A program made the translations under genes and the position numbers. The notes under the pieces are model-generated. The model had not been told where the DNA came from. It made no database searches and worked only from the letters and a program-made list of their open reading frames with translations. From Enterococcus sp. 5H (GTDB lineage Bacteria > Bacillota > Bacilli > Lactobacillales > Enterococcaceae), in the NCBI RefSeq assembly GCF_028128615.1, contig NZ_AMDP01000022.1, positions 124,001 through 188,000 on the forward strand: a DNA stretch of 64,000 nucleotides. The letters are read 5' to 3'. Positions 36,185 through 45,182 of this stretch are shown one piece after another (the stretch's first letter is position 1; each line of letters starts with the position of its first letter).

Positions 36185-37234
36185 CTATTGTAAAATACGA
36201 GCATATCTAGTAGCAAACTCATTATTATAGGAAACTCCAGCAGAGTTTGTCCCAACGTCCCAGTTTGCAGACCAAGTCATTAAACCTTTGATTGGATTAC
36301 CATCTTTAGCTAATTGATCTAACGCTCTATAAACTGCGGTAGGATCAACTACGTAGCCGCTGCCAGCACCGTCAACATTTGCTGGTAAACCTAATACAAG
36401 CTTATCATTTGGAATCTTTAGAAATGTTCTTGTTCCATGAATCATTGAGTCAGACATGTAATAAAGAAACTCATACTTTAATTGATCGTTACTTTGAGGA
36501 ATCCATTTATTGATTTCATCTACCCAAACGCCATCGCCTCCTTGATTGTATAGTTGAGGGGCAATATAGTCGTAATAACCATCTAAAGAAGTGATATATT
36601 TTTCATAGGCACCGCCTGGTTTTAGGTAAGGAAATTCTGGAGCCATTGTAATGATGAAATTTTGACCTTGTGCACGATAATGTTCTTTGACAATCTTTAA
36701 GGCCGCTGGAATGACAGTTTGATTATCGCCAGCTGTGATTGCTGATTGCTCTAAATCGATATCCAAGCCGTCAAATCCATAGGTTTCCACTTGGCGAATA
36801 ATCTCGTTAGCGAAAGCTTGTTCATCGCCTTTTTGCAGCTGAATATGAGCATCAGCACCACCCAATGCAAGTAGAACGGCACGACCTTGACTATTCAATA
36901 ATGCAACGTCTTGACGAAAGGCAGCGTCTGTTTTATTGTAAGGGGCAAATGTTGGGATTCTACTGACGCCATCACTTTTCATAAATGAAACAGGGACAAC
37001 ATTATAGGCTTTATTTACCTCAGATAAAGAAATATTAGCTGAAGTTCCTTGTTTATAGCCGTCTTTACCTTTTGATGCCCAATTGTGCCAGTAACCAACT
37101 AAAACTTTTTTATTGGAAATACTAACCATTTCACTAGCAGAATCAGCAGCTTGTACTGGAGAACTTAGAAGCACACTAGCTGAGAAAAGACCAAGAACTA
37201 ATAATAAAGGGGAAATAAGCTGTTTCATTTTCAT
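36185..37234 (-). CDS. Secreted GH18 chitinase
   Basis: 349 residues. Signal peptide LISPLLLVLGLFSASVLLSSPVQAADS, then a single GH18 barrel starting KVLVGYWHNW. The catalytic motif DGLDIDLEQ (DxxDxDxE) lies near residue 160, and APQLYNQGG and LMTWSANWDVG line the substrate groove. It has no separate chitin-binding domain, like the E. faecalis chitinase it resembles. AAAGGAG precedes the ATG. It follows the LPMO gene by 22 bases in one operon, and the two enzymes together break down chitin outside the cell. Confidence 0.95.
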   Translation of the reverse strand: MKMKQLISPLLLVLGLFSASVLLSSPVQAADSASEMVSISNKKVLVGYWHNWASKGKDGYKQGTSANISLSEVNKAYNVVPVSFMKSDGVSRIPTFAPYNKTDAAFRQDVALLNSQGRAVLLALGGADAHIQLQKGDEQAFANEIIRQVETYGFDGLDIDLEQSAITAGDNQTVIPAALKIVKEHYRAQGQNFIITMAPEFPYLKPGGAYEKYITSLDGYYDYIAPQLYNQGGDGVWVDEINKWIPQSNDQLKYEFLYYMSDSMIHGTRTFLKIPNDKLVLGLPANVDGAGSGYVVDPTAVYRALDQLAKDGNPIKGLMTWSANWDVGTNSAGVSYNNEFATRYARILQ

Positions 37235-37256
37235 AAATACGAACTCCTTTTTTAGT

Positions 37257-37841
37257 CTATTTTATATTCACATCAATTGCTTGGTAAAAAGCATTCGTTG
37301 TATCGTAGACATTCCATACTGCATAGATAACATGATAGCCTTTGCGGTCAGCTGGAATTGTGATTGTATGATTGACTGTAGCAGCTGGAATCGTTGCATT
37401 ATCATTAACTTGACCAATTAAATCAAAGTTTTTGATATCTAAAGGTTGGTTAGGGTCCCAGCCTTGTTTTGTAATATAGTAATCCCAAGTAGAGGTTCTG
37501 TGACGAGCTGTTAAGGTCCAAGTTAGTGCTAATGGACCAGTTGTGATATCTGTTTTATGCCAACGATCGGCAGTCTGAACATCTAGTGGATCAAATCCGC
37601 TAACGCCTGCACTAGCTAATTTCCCTGGAATAAATGTATTTTTTGTAGCTTCGATACTTTGAGGTTCCCACTCTGCACGACCAACATCTTTATTGAGTTT
37701 GCCACCTTGAGAACTACCGAAATAGGCGCGGCTTCCTGGTGATGAAACGTATCCGTGAGCATGAGTAACAGTAGCAGAAACAGATAATCCTCCTGCTAAT
37801 AAACCAAGTACTAGTACTGCTTTAAGCATTACTTTTTTCAT
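37257..37841 (-). CDS. Chitin-active lytic polysaccharide monooxygenase (AA10)
   Basis: 194 residues from ATG 37841, after GGGAGGAATCACA; a longer frame from 37883 includes the cre-like site. The signal peptide ends at THA, leaving His1 of HGYVSSPGSRAYF, the first histidine-brace ligand; the second is in RWHKTD. SIEATKNTF and FYQAIDVNIK are typical of the single-domain enterococcal AA10 protein. It cuts crystalline chitin oxidatively with copper and makes ends for the chitinase encoded next. First gene of the operon. Confidence 0.95.
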   Translation of the reverse strand: MKKVMLKAVLVLGLLAGGLSVSATVTHAHGYVSSPGSRAYFGSSQGGKLNKDVGRAEWEPQSIEATKNTFIPGKLASAGVSGFDPLDVQTADRWHKTDITTGPLALTWTLTARHRTSTWDYYITKQGWDPNQPLDIKNFDLIGQVNDNATIPAATVNHTITIPADRKGYHVIYAVWNVYDTTNAFYQAIDVNIK

Positions 37842-37867
37842 TGTGATTCCTCCCAAAAGTATTTTTT

Positions 37868-37880
37868 TGTAGCGCTTACA
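37868..37880. promoter_or_regulatory. cre-like site before the LPMO/chitinase operon
   Basis: TGTAGCGCTTACA resembles the ideal cre TGTAAGCGCTTACA with one base missing. It lies about 30 bases before the LPMO start, just downstream of a likely extended -10 TGCTATGAT on the - strand (near 37905). It suggests carbon catabolite control, but the missing base weakens the case. Confidence 0.4.
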
Positions 37881-37889
37881 CAAATTAAT

Positions 37890-38178
37890 GTATCATAGCA
37901 ACTTTTATTATTCAAATAATACGCAATAATTTATTTATTAATATTTAATAAAAATATATAATATTTTTCAAATAAATAATAATAATTTTTGGAATGAATA
38001 TTTTTTGTCAATCAACTAGATTGAGGTATTTCAGCTTTGCGAGGGGGAAAATGAATAAAAATAATCTAAGAATTTGGTAATTAAATAGTTGGATTAATTA
38101 CTCAAAAAAATAAATTTGCATAAAAAAAATGCAGATAGAGAAAAAAATTTTCTCATCCACATCCTGATTTAATTAGTT
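37890..38178. other. AT-rich gap between LPMO operon and regulator gene
   Basis: Contains the leftward LPMO promoter region near its left end. At its right end two short hairpins, GAGAAAAAAATTTTCTC and TGCAT/ATGCA with T runs on the - strand (about 38115-38155), probably terminate the regulator gene. No reading frame with a ribosome site seen. Confidence 0.45.
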
Positions 38179-39024
38179 TTATCGTTTCATATTTTTTTCA
38201 TCGTCTGCAATCACGTTTAACAAACTTTGATTATCATTAAATGTAGCGAATACTTTTGCGCTACTGAAGTCAGGCACTGCTAGATCTGTTGAACGCATAA
38301 AATCATTGAAGGCCGCTTCATAAGCTAGTAGATCCAACATATATAGGGATTGATAGCTGCGATTTAGTGCCATACCTTGTAAAGCTAGATCGTATGCTAA
38401 GTCATATTTTTTTGTTAACGAATAAAATTTAGCTGTATTAAAATAGATTTTTGTAGCTTCAATAGGGATGGTAATCGTCATTTTTTTCAGCATAGCAATA
38501 GATTTCTCGTAATAAACTTTGGCTTTATCCAACTCATCAGCCATTTCATAAACAATGCCGAGACTGTTTACTGAAAGAATAGCATAAATAGAGTTGGAAT
38601 CACCTAATTCGTCAGCACGGTAAAAATAAAACAGGCTGTCAGTTGTATTGTTAAACCCGATTAAATTGGTAATTCCCATAAAATAAAACCAGCGCAACTC
38701 TAATTCTTTATTTTGAAAATCAGCCACATTAATTGACGATTCTTTTAAAAGTGCATGAGCTTCTTTATGTTTAAAGGTATTGCATAACTCTTCTACATGA
38801 TTTAATAAAGTCGTAAGTTTTTTCTCATCATTGTCATCCAATACACTTTCAAGGCTAAGGTTTAGTCGTTTACAAATAGCATCAAGAATTTCAAGGCTAT
38901 CACAGACATTTTTATTTTCAATATTACTTACAGTTCCTTGAGTACAAATTCCAGCGGCTAAAGTTACTTGAGACAATTTTTTTTGTTTTCTTACTGAACG
39001 AATGATATCTCCCTTGATTTTCAT
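38179..39024 (-). CDS. RRNPP-type peptide-sensing transcriptional regulator
   Basis: 281 residues; GAGAGGAT precedes the ATG. Residues 1-62 are an XRE helix-turn-helix (IRSVRKQKKLSQVTLAAGICTQGTVSNIE in two parts), followed by helical repeats of TPR type to the end (LKESSINVADFQNKELELRW, KAKVYYEKSIAMLKKM, YDLAYDLALQGMALNR). Length and layout fit PlcR/Rgg/PrgX regulators, which bind short exported-and-reimported peptides. A 20-codon gene with its own promoter and ribosome site is divergent from it at 39122. The chitin operon 340 bp downstream is a possible target. Confidence 0.85.
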   Translation of the reverse strand: MKIKGDIIRSVRKQKKLSQVTLAAGICTQGTVSNIENKNVCDSLEILDAICKRLNLSLESVLDDNDEKKLTTLLNHVEELCNTFKHKEAHALLKESSINVADFQNKELELRWFYFMGITNLIGFNNTTDSLFYFYRADELGDSNSIYAILSVNSLGIVYEMADELDKAKVYYEKSIAMLKKMTITIPIEATKIYFNTAKFYSLTKKYDLAYDLALQGMALNRSYQSLYMLDLLAYEAAFNDFMRSTDLAVPDFSSAKVFATFNDNQSLLNVIADDEKNMKR

Positions 39025-39066
39025 ATGTATCCTCTCTATGTTTACGCATTATATTTTTAGTTTTAT

Positions 39067-39095
39067 TTAATAGTATGGTATTATTCCTTTATAAT
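39067..39095 (+). promoter_or_regulatory. Promoter of the 20-codon peptide gene
   Basis: TTAATA (39067-39072), 17-bp spacer, TATAAT (39090-39095), 27 bases before the ATG. On the opposite strand a second TATAAT-like box serves the regulator, so the two genes share a compact control region. Confidence 0.6.
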
Positions 39096-39121
39096 CAACT
39101 AATTTTTTTGGAGGGATGGCA

Positions 39122-39184
39122 ATGGGAGCGTTTTCAGAAGTTTTAGATGATTTGATCACGTACGGCAACACTGGGCACGTATAG
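39122..39184 (+). CDS. Candidate signal peptide gene of the RRNPP regulator
   Basis: Twenty codons giving MGAFSEVLDDLITYGNTGHV. GGAGGG (39110-39115) lies six bases before the ATG and a good promoter precedes it. There is no hydrophobic secretion signal, so export would need a dedicated peptide exporter as for short streptococcal SHP-type pheromones; the C-terminal residues (about ITYGNTGHV) would be the likely active form. Placement next to, and divergent from, the TPR regulator is the main argument. No family is recognised. Confidence 0.55.
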   Translation: MGAFSEVLDDLITYGNTGHV

Positions 39185-39474
39185 TGTGAAAAAATTAGTT
39201 AATAGCGGAATTTTTTTGACAAATAGGTAAGGCTGAAAAACTTTTTTTATGAGTGAGATTTTTCTTAATTCATTGAAAAGTTTTTTAGTTTTTTTTTGAA
39301 TTGGTACAGTTCATTTATTTTTGAGCTGATTTTGATTGTAACAAAAATATCAAAAAATACAAGTGTTATTCATAAAAAAATGATTTTTTTTTGATTTTTT
39401 ATTTGAGGTTATCCATTTTGAATCTTATGTTATAATTTAATGAGTGATCTGAGCATTAAAAAGGAGGAGATCCA
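39185..39474. other. AT-rich gap before the thioesterase gene
   Basis: T-rich and A-rich runs. An extended -10 TGTTATAAT near 39430-39438 with TTATCC 17 bases upstream is a likely promoter for the thioesterase. No clear terminator for the short peptide gene and no other frame. Confidence 0.45.
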
Positions 39475-40218
39475 GTGGCTAAAAAATTTACAACCCCGTA
39501 TGAAGTTGCTTATTATGATGGGGATATTACAAGAAAAATGACAATTCCATCTATGTTAGCTGTTGTCATAAAAACATCTGAAGAGCAAAGTGATGCTTTA
39601 GGAAGAGGTTCAGATTTTGTGGCTTCATTTGGCTTAGGCTGGGTCATTACTAATTACGAAATTCATGTTACACGTTTACCAAAAGTTGGTGAAAAAATTG
39701 ACGTAACAACGCAAGCAATGGCTTATAATAAGTATTTTTGTTATCGTAATTTTTGGATTCACGATGAACAAGGAAATGAATGTGTTCTTATTAAATCTAC
39801 TTTTGTTTTGATGGATAAAGCAAATCGTAAAATGAGCAGTGTTTTACCTGAAATTATTGAACCTTATGAAAGTGAAAAAATCACGAAAATTTATCGTGGT
39901 GAAAAAATTGAAAAGGTTGAAGCAGGCCAGTTTTTACCTTATCGTGTTCGCTACTTTGATATTGATGGCAACCAGCATGTAAATAATGCAATTTACTTTA
40001 ATTGGTTATTGGATGTTTTAGGGTATGATTTTTTAGCGTCACACGAACCGACGTTTATTAATGTAAAATTTGATAAAGAAGTTGAGTACGGTCAACAAGT
40101 GGAAAGTCATTATGAACTACTTGAGGATAATGAAGGACAATCTACTCGCCATGAAATTCGGATCGACGGGCAAATCTACTGTGAAGCAAACATGAAATGG
40201 AAACAAAGTCATGAATAA
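39475..40218 (+). CDS. Acyl-ACP thioesterase
   Basis: 247 residues from a GTG start nine bases after AAAAAGGAGG. Two hot-dog domains: the first has TPYEVAYYDGDITRKMTIPS and GLGWVITNYEIHVTRLPK, the second RVRYFDIDGNQHVNNAIYFNW. The Asn/His pair of the second domain (DGNQHVNN) is the active-site region. It hydrolyses acyl-acyl carrier protein to free fatty acid in the cytoplasm, probably tuning chain length or recycling. Monocistronic with a terminator after it. Confidence 0.92.
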   Translation: MAKKFTTPYEVAYYDGDITRKMTIPSMLAVVIKTSEEQSDALGRGSDFVASFGLGWVITNYEIHVTRLPKVGEKIDVTTQAMAYNKYFCYRNFWIHDEQGNECVLIKSTFVLMDKANRKMSSVLPEIIEPYESEKITKIYRGEKIEKVEAGQFLPYRVRYFDIDGNQHVNNAIYFNWLLDVLGYDFLASHEPTFINVKFDKEVEYGQQVESHYELLEDNEGQSTRHEIRIDGQIYCEANMKWKQSHE

Positions 40219-40257
40219 TAACTATTAGCTCATGTTTAAATAGTAACTTTTTTTGTA

Positions 40258-40297
40258 GGTCAAGGCAATTTTATGTTTTGCCTTGGTCTTTTTTAGT
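40258..40297 (+). terminator. Terminator after the thioesterase gene
   Basis: GGTCAAGGCAA / TTGCCTTGGTC with wobbles, then six T. Confidence 0.8.
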
Positions 40298-40363
40298 ATA
40301 AAATGAAACAATATGTACATAATAGTAATCAGAGGAGTGAAATATAGAAAGGAGAATTACTTT

Positions 40364-41197
40364 ATGATTCGATTAGGTTTAACTTCATTTAATGAGCATG
40401 ATAAATTAACTGGAAAAAAACGTTCTTCTTTGTATGAATATGCAGGCTATCTTCCATTAGTTGAGATGGATACAGCGTACTATGGAATCCCCAAACAAGA
40501 CTCTGTTAGAGAGTGGACAAAGTCGGTACCGGACAATTTTCGCTTTGTTATGAAAGTCTATAGCGGTATTAGCTGTCAAGGAGAGTGGCAACAGTATTAT
40601 CAGAGCGAGGAAGAAATGATAGAAGCTTTTTTAAACAGTATGGAACCATTAATTGAAAGTGGTAAGCTTTTTGCATTTTTGATTCAATTTTCAGGGACAT
40701 TTAGTTGCACCAAAGAAAATGTTCAATATTTAGAAAAAATCCGGAAATGGTTTCAAGCGTATCCGATTGCAATTGAATTGCGAAATGGGTCATGGTATAC
40801 AGCGAAATATATCAAACAAACACTCGCATTTATGAAAGAAAATCAGTTTTCACTTGTGATTGTTGATGAACCACAGATTCCTACAAATCCAGTTCCTTTT
40901 TTTCCGTTTGTTACGAATGAGCAGTTTACACTATTTCGTTTTCATGGGCGTAATGCTGCAGGTTGGATGGCAAATGATAAAGATTGGCGCAAAAAAAGAA
41001 CCCTCTATCGCTATAACTCAGAAGAAATTGCAGAATTAAGCGAAGCCGTAGTAAAAGTTGCACGAGAAAGCCAAGAAGTTGGTGTAATTTTCAATAATAA
41101 TTCTGGTGGCGATGCGGCTGAGAATTTATTAGAAATGAAAGCGGGACTGGCGATAGAGTACGACAATCTAAATCCGAAGCAAATGGGACTGTTTTAA
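40364..41197 (+). CDS. DUF72 family protein
   Basis: 278 residues from ATG 40364, after AAAGGAGAATTACTTT. The TIM-barrel DUF72 pattern is plain: LPLVEMDTAYYGIPKQDSVREW, FRFVMKVYSG, AIELRNGSW, LVIVDEPQ, LFRFHGRNAAGW and a final VIFNNNSGGDAAENLLEM. These proteins (YecE/YunF-like) are widespread but have no established reaction. It heads a group of three or four same-strand genes with short gaps (HAD phosphatase, NTP-PPase-like protein). Confidence 0.9.
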   Translation: MIRLGLTSFNEHDKLTGKKRSSLYEYAGYLPLVEMDTAYYGIPKQDSVREWTKSVPDNFRFVMKVYSGISCQGEWQQYYQSEEEMIEAFLNSMEPLIESGKLFAFLIQFSGTFSCTKENVQYLEKIRKWFQAYPIAIELRNGSWYTAKYIKQTLAFMKENQFSLVIVDEPQIPTNPVPFFPFVTNEQFTLFRFHGRNAAGWMANDKDWRKKRTLYRYNSEEIAELSEAVVKVARESQEVGVIFNNNSGGDAAENLLEMKAGLAIEYDNLNPKQMGLF

Positions 41198-41232
41198 GTA
41201 CTTACTACTGGTTATTAACGAAAGGGAACATT

Positions 41233-42072
41233 ATGATAAAAGCTATTTTCTTTGATATCGATGGTACTTTAGTTAGCAAAAATGAAAAAATATTAGCATC
41301 AACGAAACGTGGAATTGCTCAAGCTCAGGCTAAAGGGATTATTTGCGGGATTGCGACTGGTCGTGGACCAGTCCATTTGAAGCAACAAACAGATGAACTA
41401 AATTTGGATGTTTTCGTAACATACAATGGTCAATTAGCTTATACGAATGAGGAAGTATTTTGGGCTGAAGCTTTTTCCAAAGAAGTTTTGACAAAAATAG
41501 TATCATTTTCAGATCAGTATCATCGGCAAATCATTTTCGGTAGTAATGAGGAAATAGCTGGCAGTTCATTGATGCGTTTTGGTCAAATGAAAGGGGCTAA
41601 AAAACTTGTTCGTTTTTTACCAAGACGTTTTCCGATGATGTTTATAAAAAATACCGTAAGCAGGTTTTCATTTCATCGTAAAGAGCAACGTTACCATGAT
41701 CTGGATATTTTAACTAAGCCGATTTATCAATGTGTTCTTTTAAGTCCGGAATCTGAATTTAATTGGCTGCAAGAACAATTGCCAGTATGTCGATTTACCC
41801 GTTCAAATCCATATACAGTGGATATTATTCCAGCAAAGGGCTCAAAACTTTTAGGAATTGAAAAATTTGTAGAACGTTTCGATTTAACATTGGATCAAGT
41901 GATGGTATTTGGCGATAGCTGGAATGATCTAGAAATGCTGGACGGTGCCGGTATAGGAGTAGCGATGGGAAACGCAGAAGCAGAAGTTAAAGCTGCAGCT
42001 GATTTTGTGACGAAAACGAATGATGAAGACGGGATTTATTACGCATTAAAACATTATGGAATTGTTGAATAA
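41233..42072 (+). CDS. Cof-type HAD phosphatase
   Basis: 279 residues. FFDIDGTLVSKNEK (motif I, nucleophile Asp), ATGRGPVHL (motif II region), and GDSWNDLEMLDGAGIGVAMGNA (motif IV) mark the HAD-IIB Cof subfamily with a C2 cap (about 85-185). Relatives dephosphorylate sugar phosphates, FMN or PLP. Specificity cannot be told. AAAGGGAACATT precedes the ATG, 35 bases after the DUF72 gene, so the two are probably cotranscribed. Confidence 0.9.
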   Translation: MIKAIFFDIDGTLVSKNEKILASTKRGIAQAQAKGIICGIATGRGPVHLKQQTDELNLDVFVTYNGQLAYTNEEVFWAEAFSKEVLTKIVSFSDQYHRQIIFGSNEEIAGSSLMRFGQMKGAKKLVRFLPRRFPMMFIKNTVSRFSFHRKEQRYHDLDILTKPIYQCVLLSPESEFNWLQEQLPVCRFTRSNPYTVDIIPAKGSKLLGIEKFVERFDLTLDQVMVFGDSWNDLEMLDGAGIGVAMGNAEAEVKAAADFVTKTNDEDGIYYALKHYGIVE

Positions 42073-42120
42073 TAATAGGATTACTAAAGATGGCAAACAG
42101 TTAAAATTAGGAGGAAAAGT

Positions 42121-42642
42121 ATGAAGATTGATAATCCATTTGAAAAGACTGAAGCATTTCACAAACAATTTGACAATAGAAGACCAAACGTTCCAACAGA
42201 GTTTTCTGCTAAACAAGCATCTGCTCGAGCAGGTTTTAAAGCAGAAGAATTGGTAGAGTTTTTATATGGAGCGGCAAATAATGATGTAGAACTGTTCAAA
42301 AAATTAGTGACAAATTTAAAAGAGTCAGTCGATCAGGCAGAAACGAAAGTTCTTAGTAAACAAAAGGTTGTAACCGATCCTTTAGTGGAACAAGTTGATG
42401 CTTTGACAGATTTATTATATTTTACGTATGGTTCATTTTCCTTACTAGGTGTAGATCCCACAGAGATTTTTTCGATTGTTCATGAAGCAAACATGGGTAA
42501 ACTATTTCCAGATGGCAAACCTCGTTATCATCCAGTTACTCACAAAGTATTAAAACCAGACAACTGGGAAATGGACTATGCGCCAGAGCCAAAAATCAAG
42601 GCAGAGTTAGAACGTCAACGACAATTATTTAATGAAACTTAA
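42121..42642 (+). CDS. MazG/PRA-PH-like all-alpha NTP pyrophosphohydrolase
   Basis: 173 residues; TTAGGAGGAAAAGT precedes the ATG. Helical protein with FKAEELVEFLYGA and, further on, EQVDALTDLLYF, the E-x-x-E...E-x-x-D metal-binding arrangement of the all-alpha NTP-PPase superfamily. The later LFPDGKPRYHPVTHKVLKPDNW is typical of the phosphoribosyl-ATP-pyrophosphohydrolase-like family seen with Cof genes. Probably hydrolyses a nucleotide in the cytoplasm; substrate unknown. It ends the gene group before a strong terminator. Confidence 0.82.
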   Translation: MKIDNPFEKTEAFHKQFDNRRPNVPTEFSAKQASARAGFKAEELVEFLYGAANNDVELFKKLVTNLKESVDQAETKVLSKQKVVTDPLVEQVDALTDLLYFTYGSFSLLGVDPTEIFSIVHEANMGKLFPDGKPRYHPVTHKVLKPDNWEMDYAPEPKIKAELERQRQLFNET

Positions 42643-42645
42643 ACA

Positions 42646-42690
42646 AAAATAGACTGAGAATCGAAATGTGATGTCTCAGTCTATTTTTAG
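42646..42690. terminator. Bidirectional terminator
   Basis: AAAATAGACTGAGA / TCTCAGTCTATTTTT. It separates the NTP-PPase gene from the convergent ABC permease. Confidence 0.85.
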
Positions 42691-44274
42691 TTAATCGAAT
42701 GGTGCCCAAAAATTTTTCTGATAGTGACGTATCCATAAAAAACTTACTATTAATACAATAGCAAAGACACTTAAATTTAATGGCCAAAATGGCAAATAAA
42801 ATGCTGCAAAACCATAGATAACTAAAAGAATGATGCTAGCAAAAATTGATGCAAAAAGTGTAAAGATAAGTCCAACACTTCCAGAACCTCTTGTAAATAA
42901 TTGATTAATATTCGTCCAATCAAGCAAAAGGAAACGATAATCCCGTGCAAAATACCGAAGGCACAGTAAGTAACTACCTAACAGTGAACCAAGAACTAAA
43001 CAAACTACAAAAACTATTGGAAGTTTGAATAAAATTCCGCCGATCAATGAAATCCCACCTGTCAAAATACTTTGAACAAAAAATCCAACTAAGAACTTCT
43101 GCTTCAAATAAATTTGCATTGAAATTGGCAAAGCTTGTACAAAATTAAAGTTTTCTTGATCGAGAGAAATCAAGTTACTGACAAAAGAGGTTTGATTGAC
43201 AGTCATAACAGCTAACGCAAAACCTGCCAGAAAAACGACACCAATAAAACGAATATTCAAATTAGTAAAATTTAAAGTGCCTCCAAATGCAAAGGTCACA
43301 ATGAAAATAATGGGCATTAATAATGAGTTAGACAAGACTTGCATAATTAAATTGGGTTCTTTTAATAGCTGTTTATTGTAACCAATGAATAACTGTTTCA
43401 AATTTTGATTTGTCTTGTGTTTTCGCCTAGACACATTTTTAGCAATAGATAAATCAGTTAACTGTTCATACAGTTTAGGTAAAATTAATTGCTTAACTGC
43501 AAATAGTAAAATGATAGATAAACCAAGTAAGCCAACCAGACTGATTAAGCCAGCTTGCGAATAAGGGGCTGAAGCAGCATCAAAAATTGGCATTAAAACG
43601 GCAATAGGTGCACGATCTGCTAAACCAGTTTCTGAATAAGAAGTTTGTCCGTTAATCATTAAGATCCCAACAATTGCAACAGTCATTGAAATACCTAATA
43701 ATAAGCTGGTAACCACTTTTTTATGTTTTTTAAAGAAATTGGTTCTCGTTAAACCAAAGACAATCAAACAACATACGGCAAAAACAATCGTTAGGATCAG
43801 AAGAAATAATAGTAGTGATAAAATAATAGTAATAGGTAAAAAAATTCCTGAACGCCAGCCAGTCAATAAAAATACAACAAACATTGGAAAAACAAAGGGA
43901 ATGACTGTTAAGACAACAACTAAAATCTTTGAAGTGAAAATAGTACTTTGGCGAAAAGGCAGTGGCAGGTAAGCAGGTAAATCCTGACTTTCAAAAAAGA
44001 CATTGTAAATAACTGAAATTCCTTGTGAAAAAGCTAAAATACCAAATAGAGCAACATAATACGTAAAAAATCCCGGCATTTTACTAAAATCCATTACAAA
44101 CATCGTAGCTCCATATATGAATAAAAAAAGGACCCCGGATAATAAATATTGATTGACTAGAGCTTTGGTTAAAGCTTTCCCGCTTTTTCCTTTTCTTCGT
44201 GCCCGGTCGGTTATTTGAGGATTGGCATAGCGAAGATTTACGCGAACTAATTCGATCAGCTGTTTTTTATTCAT
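42691..44274 (-). CDS. ABC-2-type exporter permease
   Basis: 527 residues from ATG 44274, overlapping the end of the ATPase gene by eight bases. About ten to twelve hydrophobic segments fill the protein, with a basic cytoplasmic N-terminus (RARRKGKSGKALTK) and a basic loop (NVSRRKHKTNQNLK). No substrate-binding domain. It fits the large duplicated permeases paired with single ABC ATPases in Firmicutes (YthQ-like). Substrate is unknown; drug, peptide or lipid export are all possible. Confidence 0.8.
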   Translation of the reverse strand: MNKKQLIELVRVNLRYANPQITDRARRKGKSGKALTKALVNQYLLSGVLFLFIYGATMFVMDFSKMPGFFTYYVALFGILAFSQGISVIYNVFFESQDLPAYLPLPFRQSTIFTSKILVVVLTVIPFVFPMFVVFLLTGWRSGIFLPITIILSLLLFLLILTIVFAVCCLIVFGLTRTNFFKKHKKVVTSLLLGISMTVAIVGILMINGQTSYSETGLADRAPIAVLMPIFDAASAPYSQAGLISLVGLLGLSIILLFAVKQLILPKLYEQLTDLSIAKNVSRRKHKTNQNLKQLFIGYNKQLLKEPNLIMQVLSNSLLMPIIFIVTFAFGGTLNFTNLNIRFIGVVFLAGFALAVMTVNQTSFVSNLISLDQENFNFVQALPISMQIYLKQKFLVGFFVQSILTGGISLIGGILFKLPIVFVVCLVLGSLLGSYLLCLRYFARDYRFLLLDWTNINQLFTRGSGSVGLIFTLFASIFASIILLVIYGFAAFYLPFWPLNLSVFAIVLIVSFLWIRHYQKNFWAPFD

Positions 44275-45031
44275 GAGAATCACCAATAATCGTATCTTTT
44301 GAAGACACATCAGATTGACGCCCTGCCATTTTTAAGTAAATTGCTTCGAGTGATTCATTAGGTGATTGTTCAAGTAATGTTTCAACAGAACCATTGTAGA
44401 TTAACTCTCCCTTTTTTAAAATCGCAAGTTCATCACAAAGTTGTTGTGCAGTATCAAGTGCATGAGTTGAGAAAATAACTGTATTACCTTTAGCAGCGTG
44501 AGCTTTCATCATTTCTTTCAAGTCAAAAGCTGCTTGAGGATCTAATCCTTGTAACGGTTCATCTAAAATCCAAATTTCAGGATCAGGTAAAAGAGCGCCG
44601 ATAATAATTGTTTTTTGACGCATACCATGTGAAAAACTAGCCAAAGTTTCATCTTGATGACTAACCATATCAAATAGAGTTGCTAACTCATTTAAACGAG
44701 CTTGCTTTTGCTCCGAATTGAGTTCATAAGCAGCAGCAATTAAATCCCAGTATTCACTAGCCGTTAGCTGTAAAAAAATATCTGGTGTATCAGGTACATA
44801 AGCAATTTTTTTCTTGATAGCCATACGATTATCAACTAAATCTAGCCCGTCAACGCTAATTAAGCCACTGGAAGGCTGAATAATACTGACTAGACTTTTA
44901 ATAGTCGTTGATTTTCCAGCTCCATTATGACCTAAAAAGCCAAAAATTTCTCCTTGTTTAATGGTTAAACTTAACCCCTTTAATGCTTGTTTTTCCCCGT
45001 AATTTTTACTAACGTTTACAAACTCTATCAC
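44267..45031 (-). CDS. ABC transporter ATP-binding protein
   Basis: 254 residues. Walker A GHNGAGKST, Q-loop region IAYVPDTPDIF, signature FSHGMRQK (in place of LSGGQ), Walker B IWILDEP followed by LQGLDPQ, and switch His in FSTHALDT. The modified signature and LQGLDP are common in ABC-2 export ATPases such as EcsA/YthP. Coupled to the permease by overlap. No nearby regulator gene hints at the substrate. Confidence 0.92.
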   Translation of the reverse strand: MIEFVNVSKNYGEKQALKGLSLTIKQGEIFGFLGHNGAGKSTTIKSLVSIIQPSSGLISVDGLDLVDNRMAIKKKIAYVPDTPDIFLQLTASEYWDLIAAAYELNSEQKQARLNELATLFDMVSHQDETLASFSHGMRQKTIIIGALLPDPEIWILDEPLQGLDPQAAFDLKEMMKAHAAKGNTVIFSTHALDTAQQLCDELAILKKGELIYNGSVETLLEQSPNESLEAIYLKMAGRQSDVSSKDTIIGDSHE

Positions 45032-45136
45032 ACAAATCCCACCTTTTCTTTTTTTCTTACTTCTATTGTACTCCAGTCAATTCTCGAATAGAAACATTTT
45101 TTTATTTTGCAATGATAATTGAAAGAAAGTAGAGAT

Positions 45137-45175
45137 GAAAAATCGGGAGAAAACTAAATTGTAGTTTTCTCCCTG
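45137..45175 (-). terminator. Terminator of the aspartate kinase gene
   Basis: GGGAGAAAACTA / TAGTTTTCTCCC; on the - strand it is followed by GATTTTT. Confidence 0.75.
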
Positions 45176-45182
45176 AAGGTAA

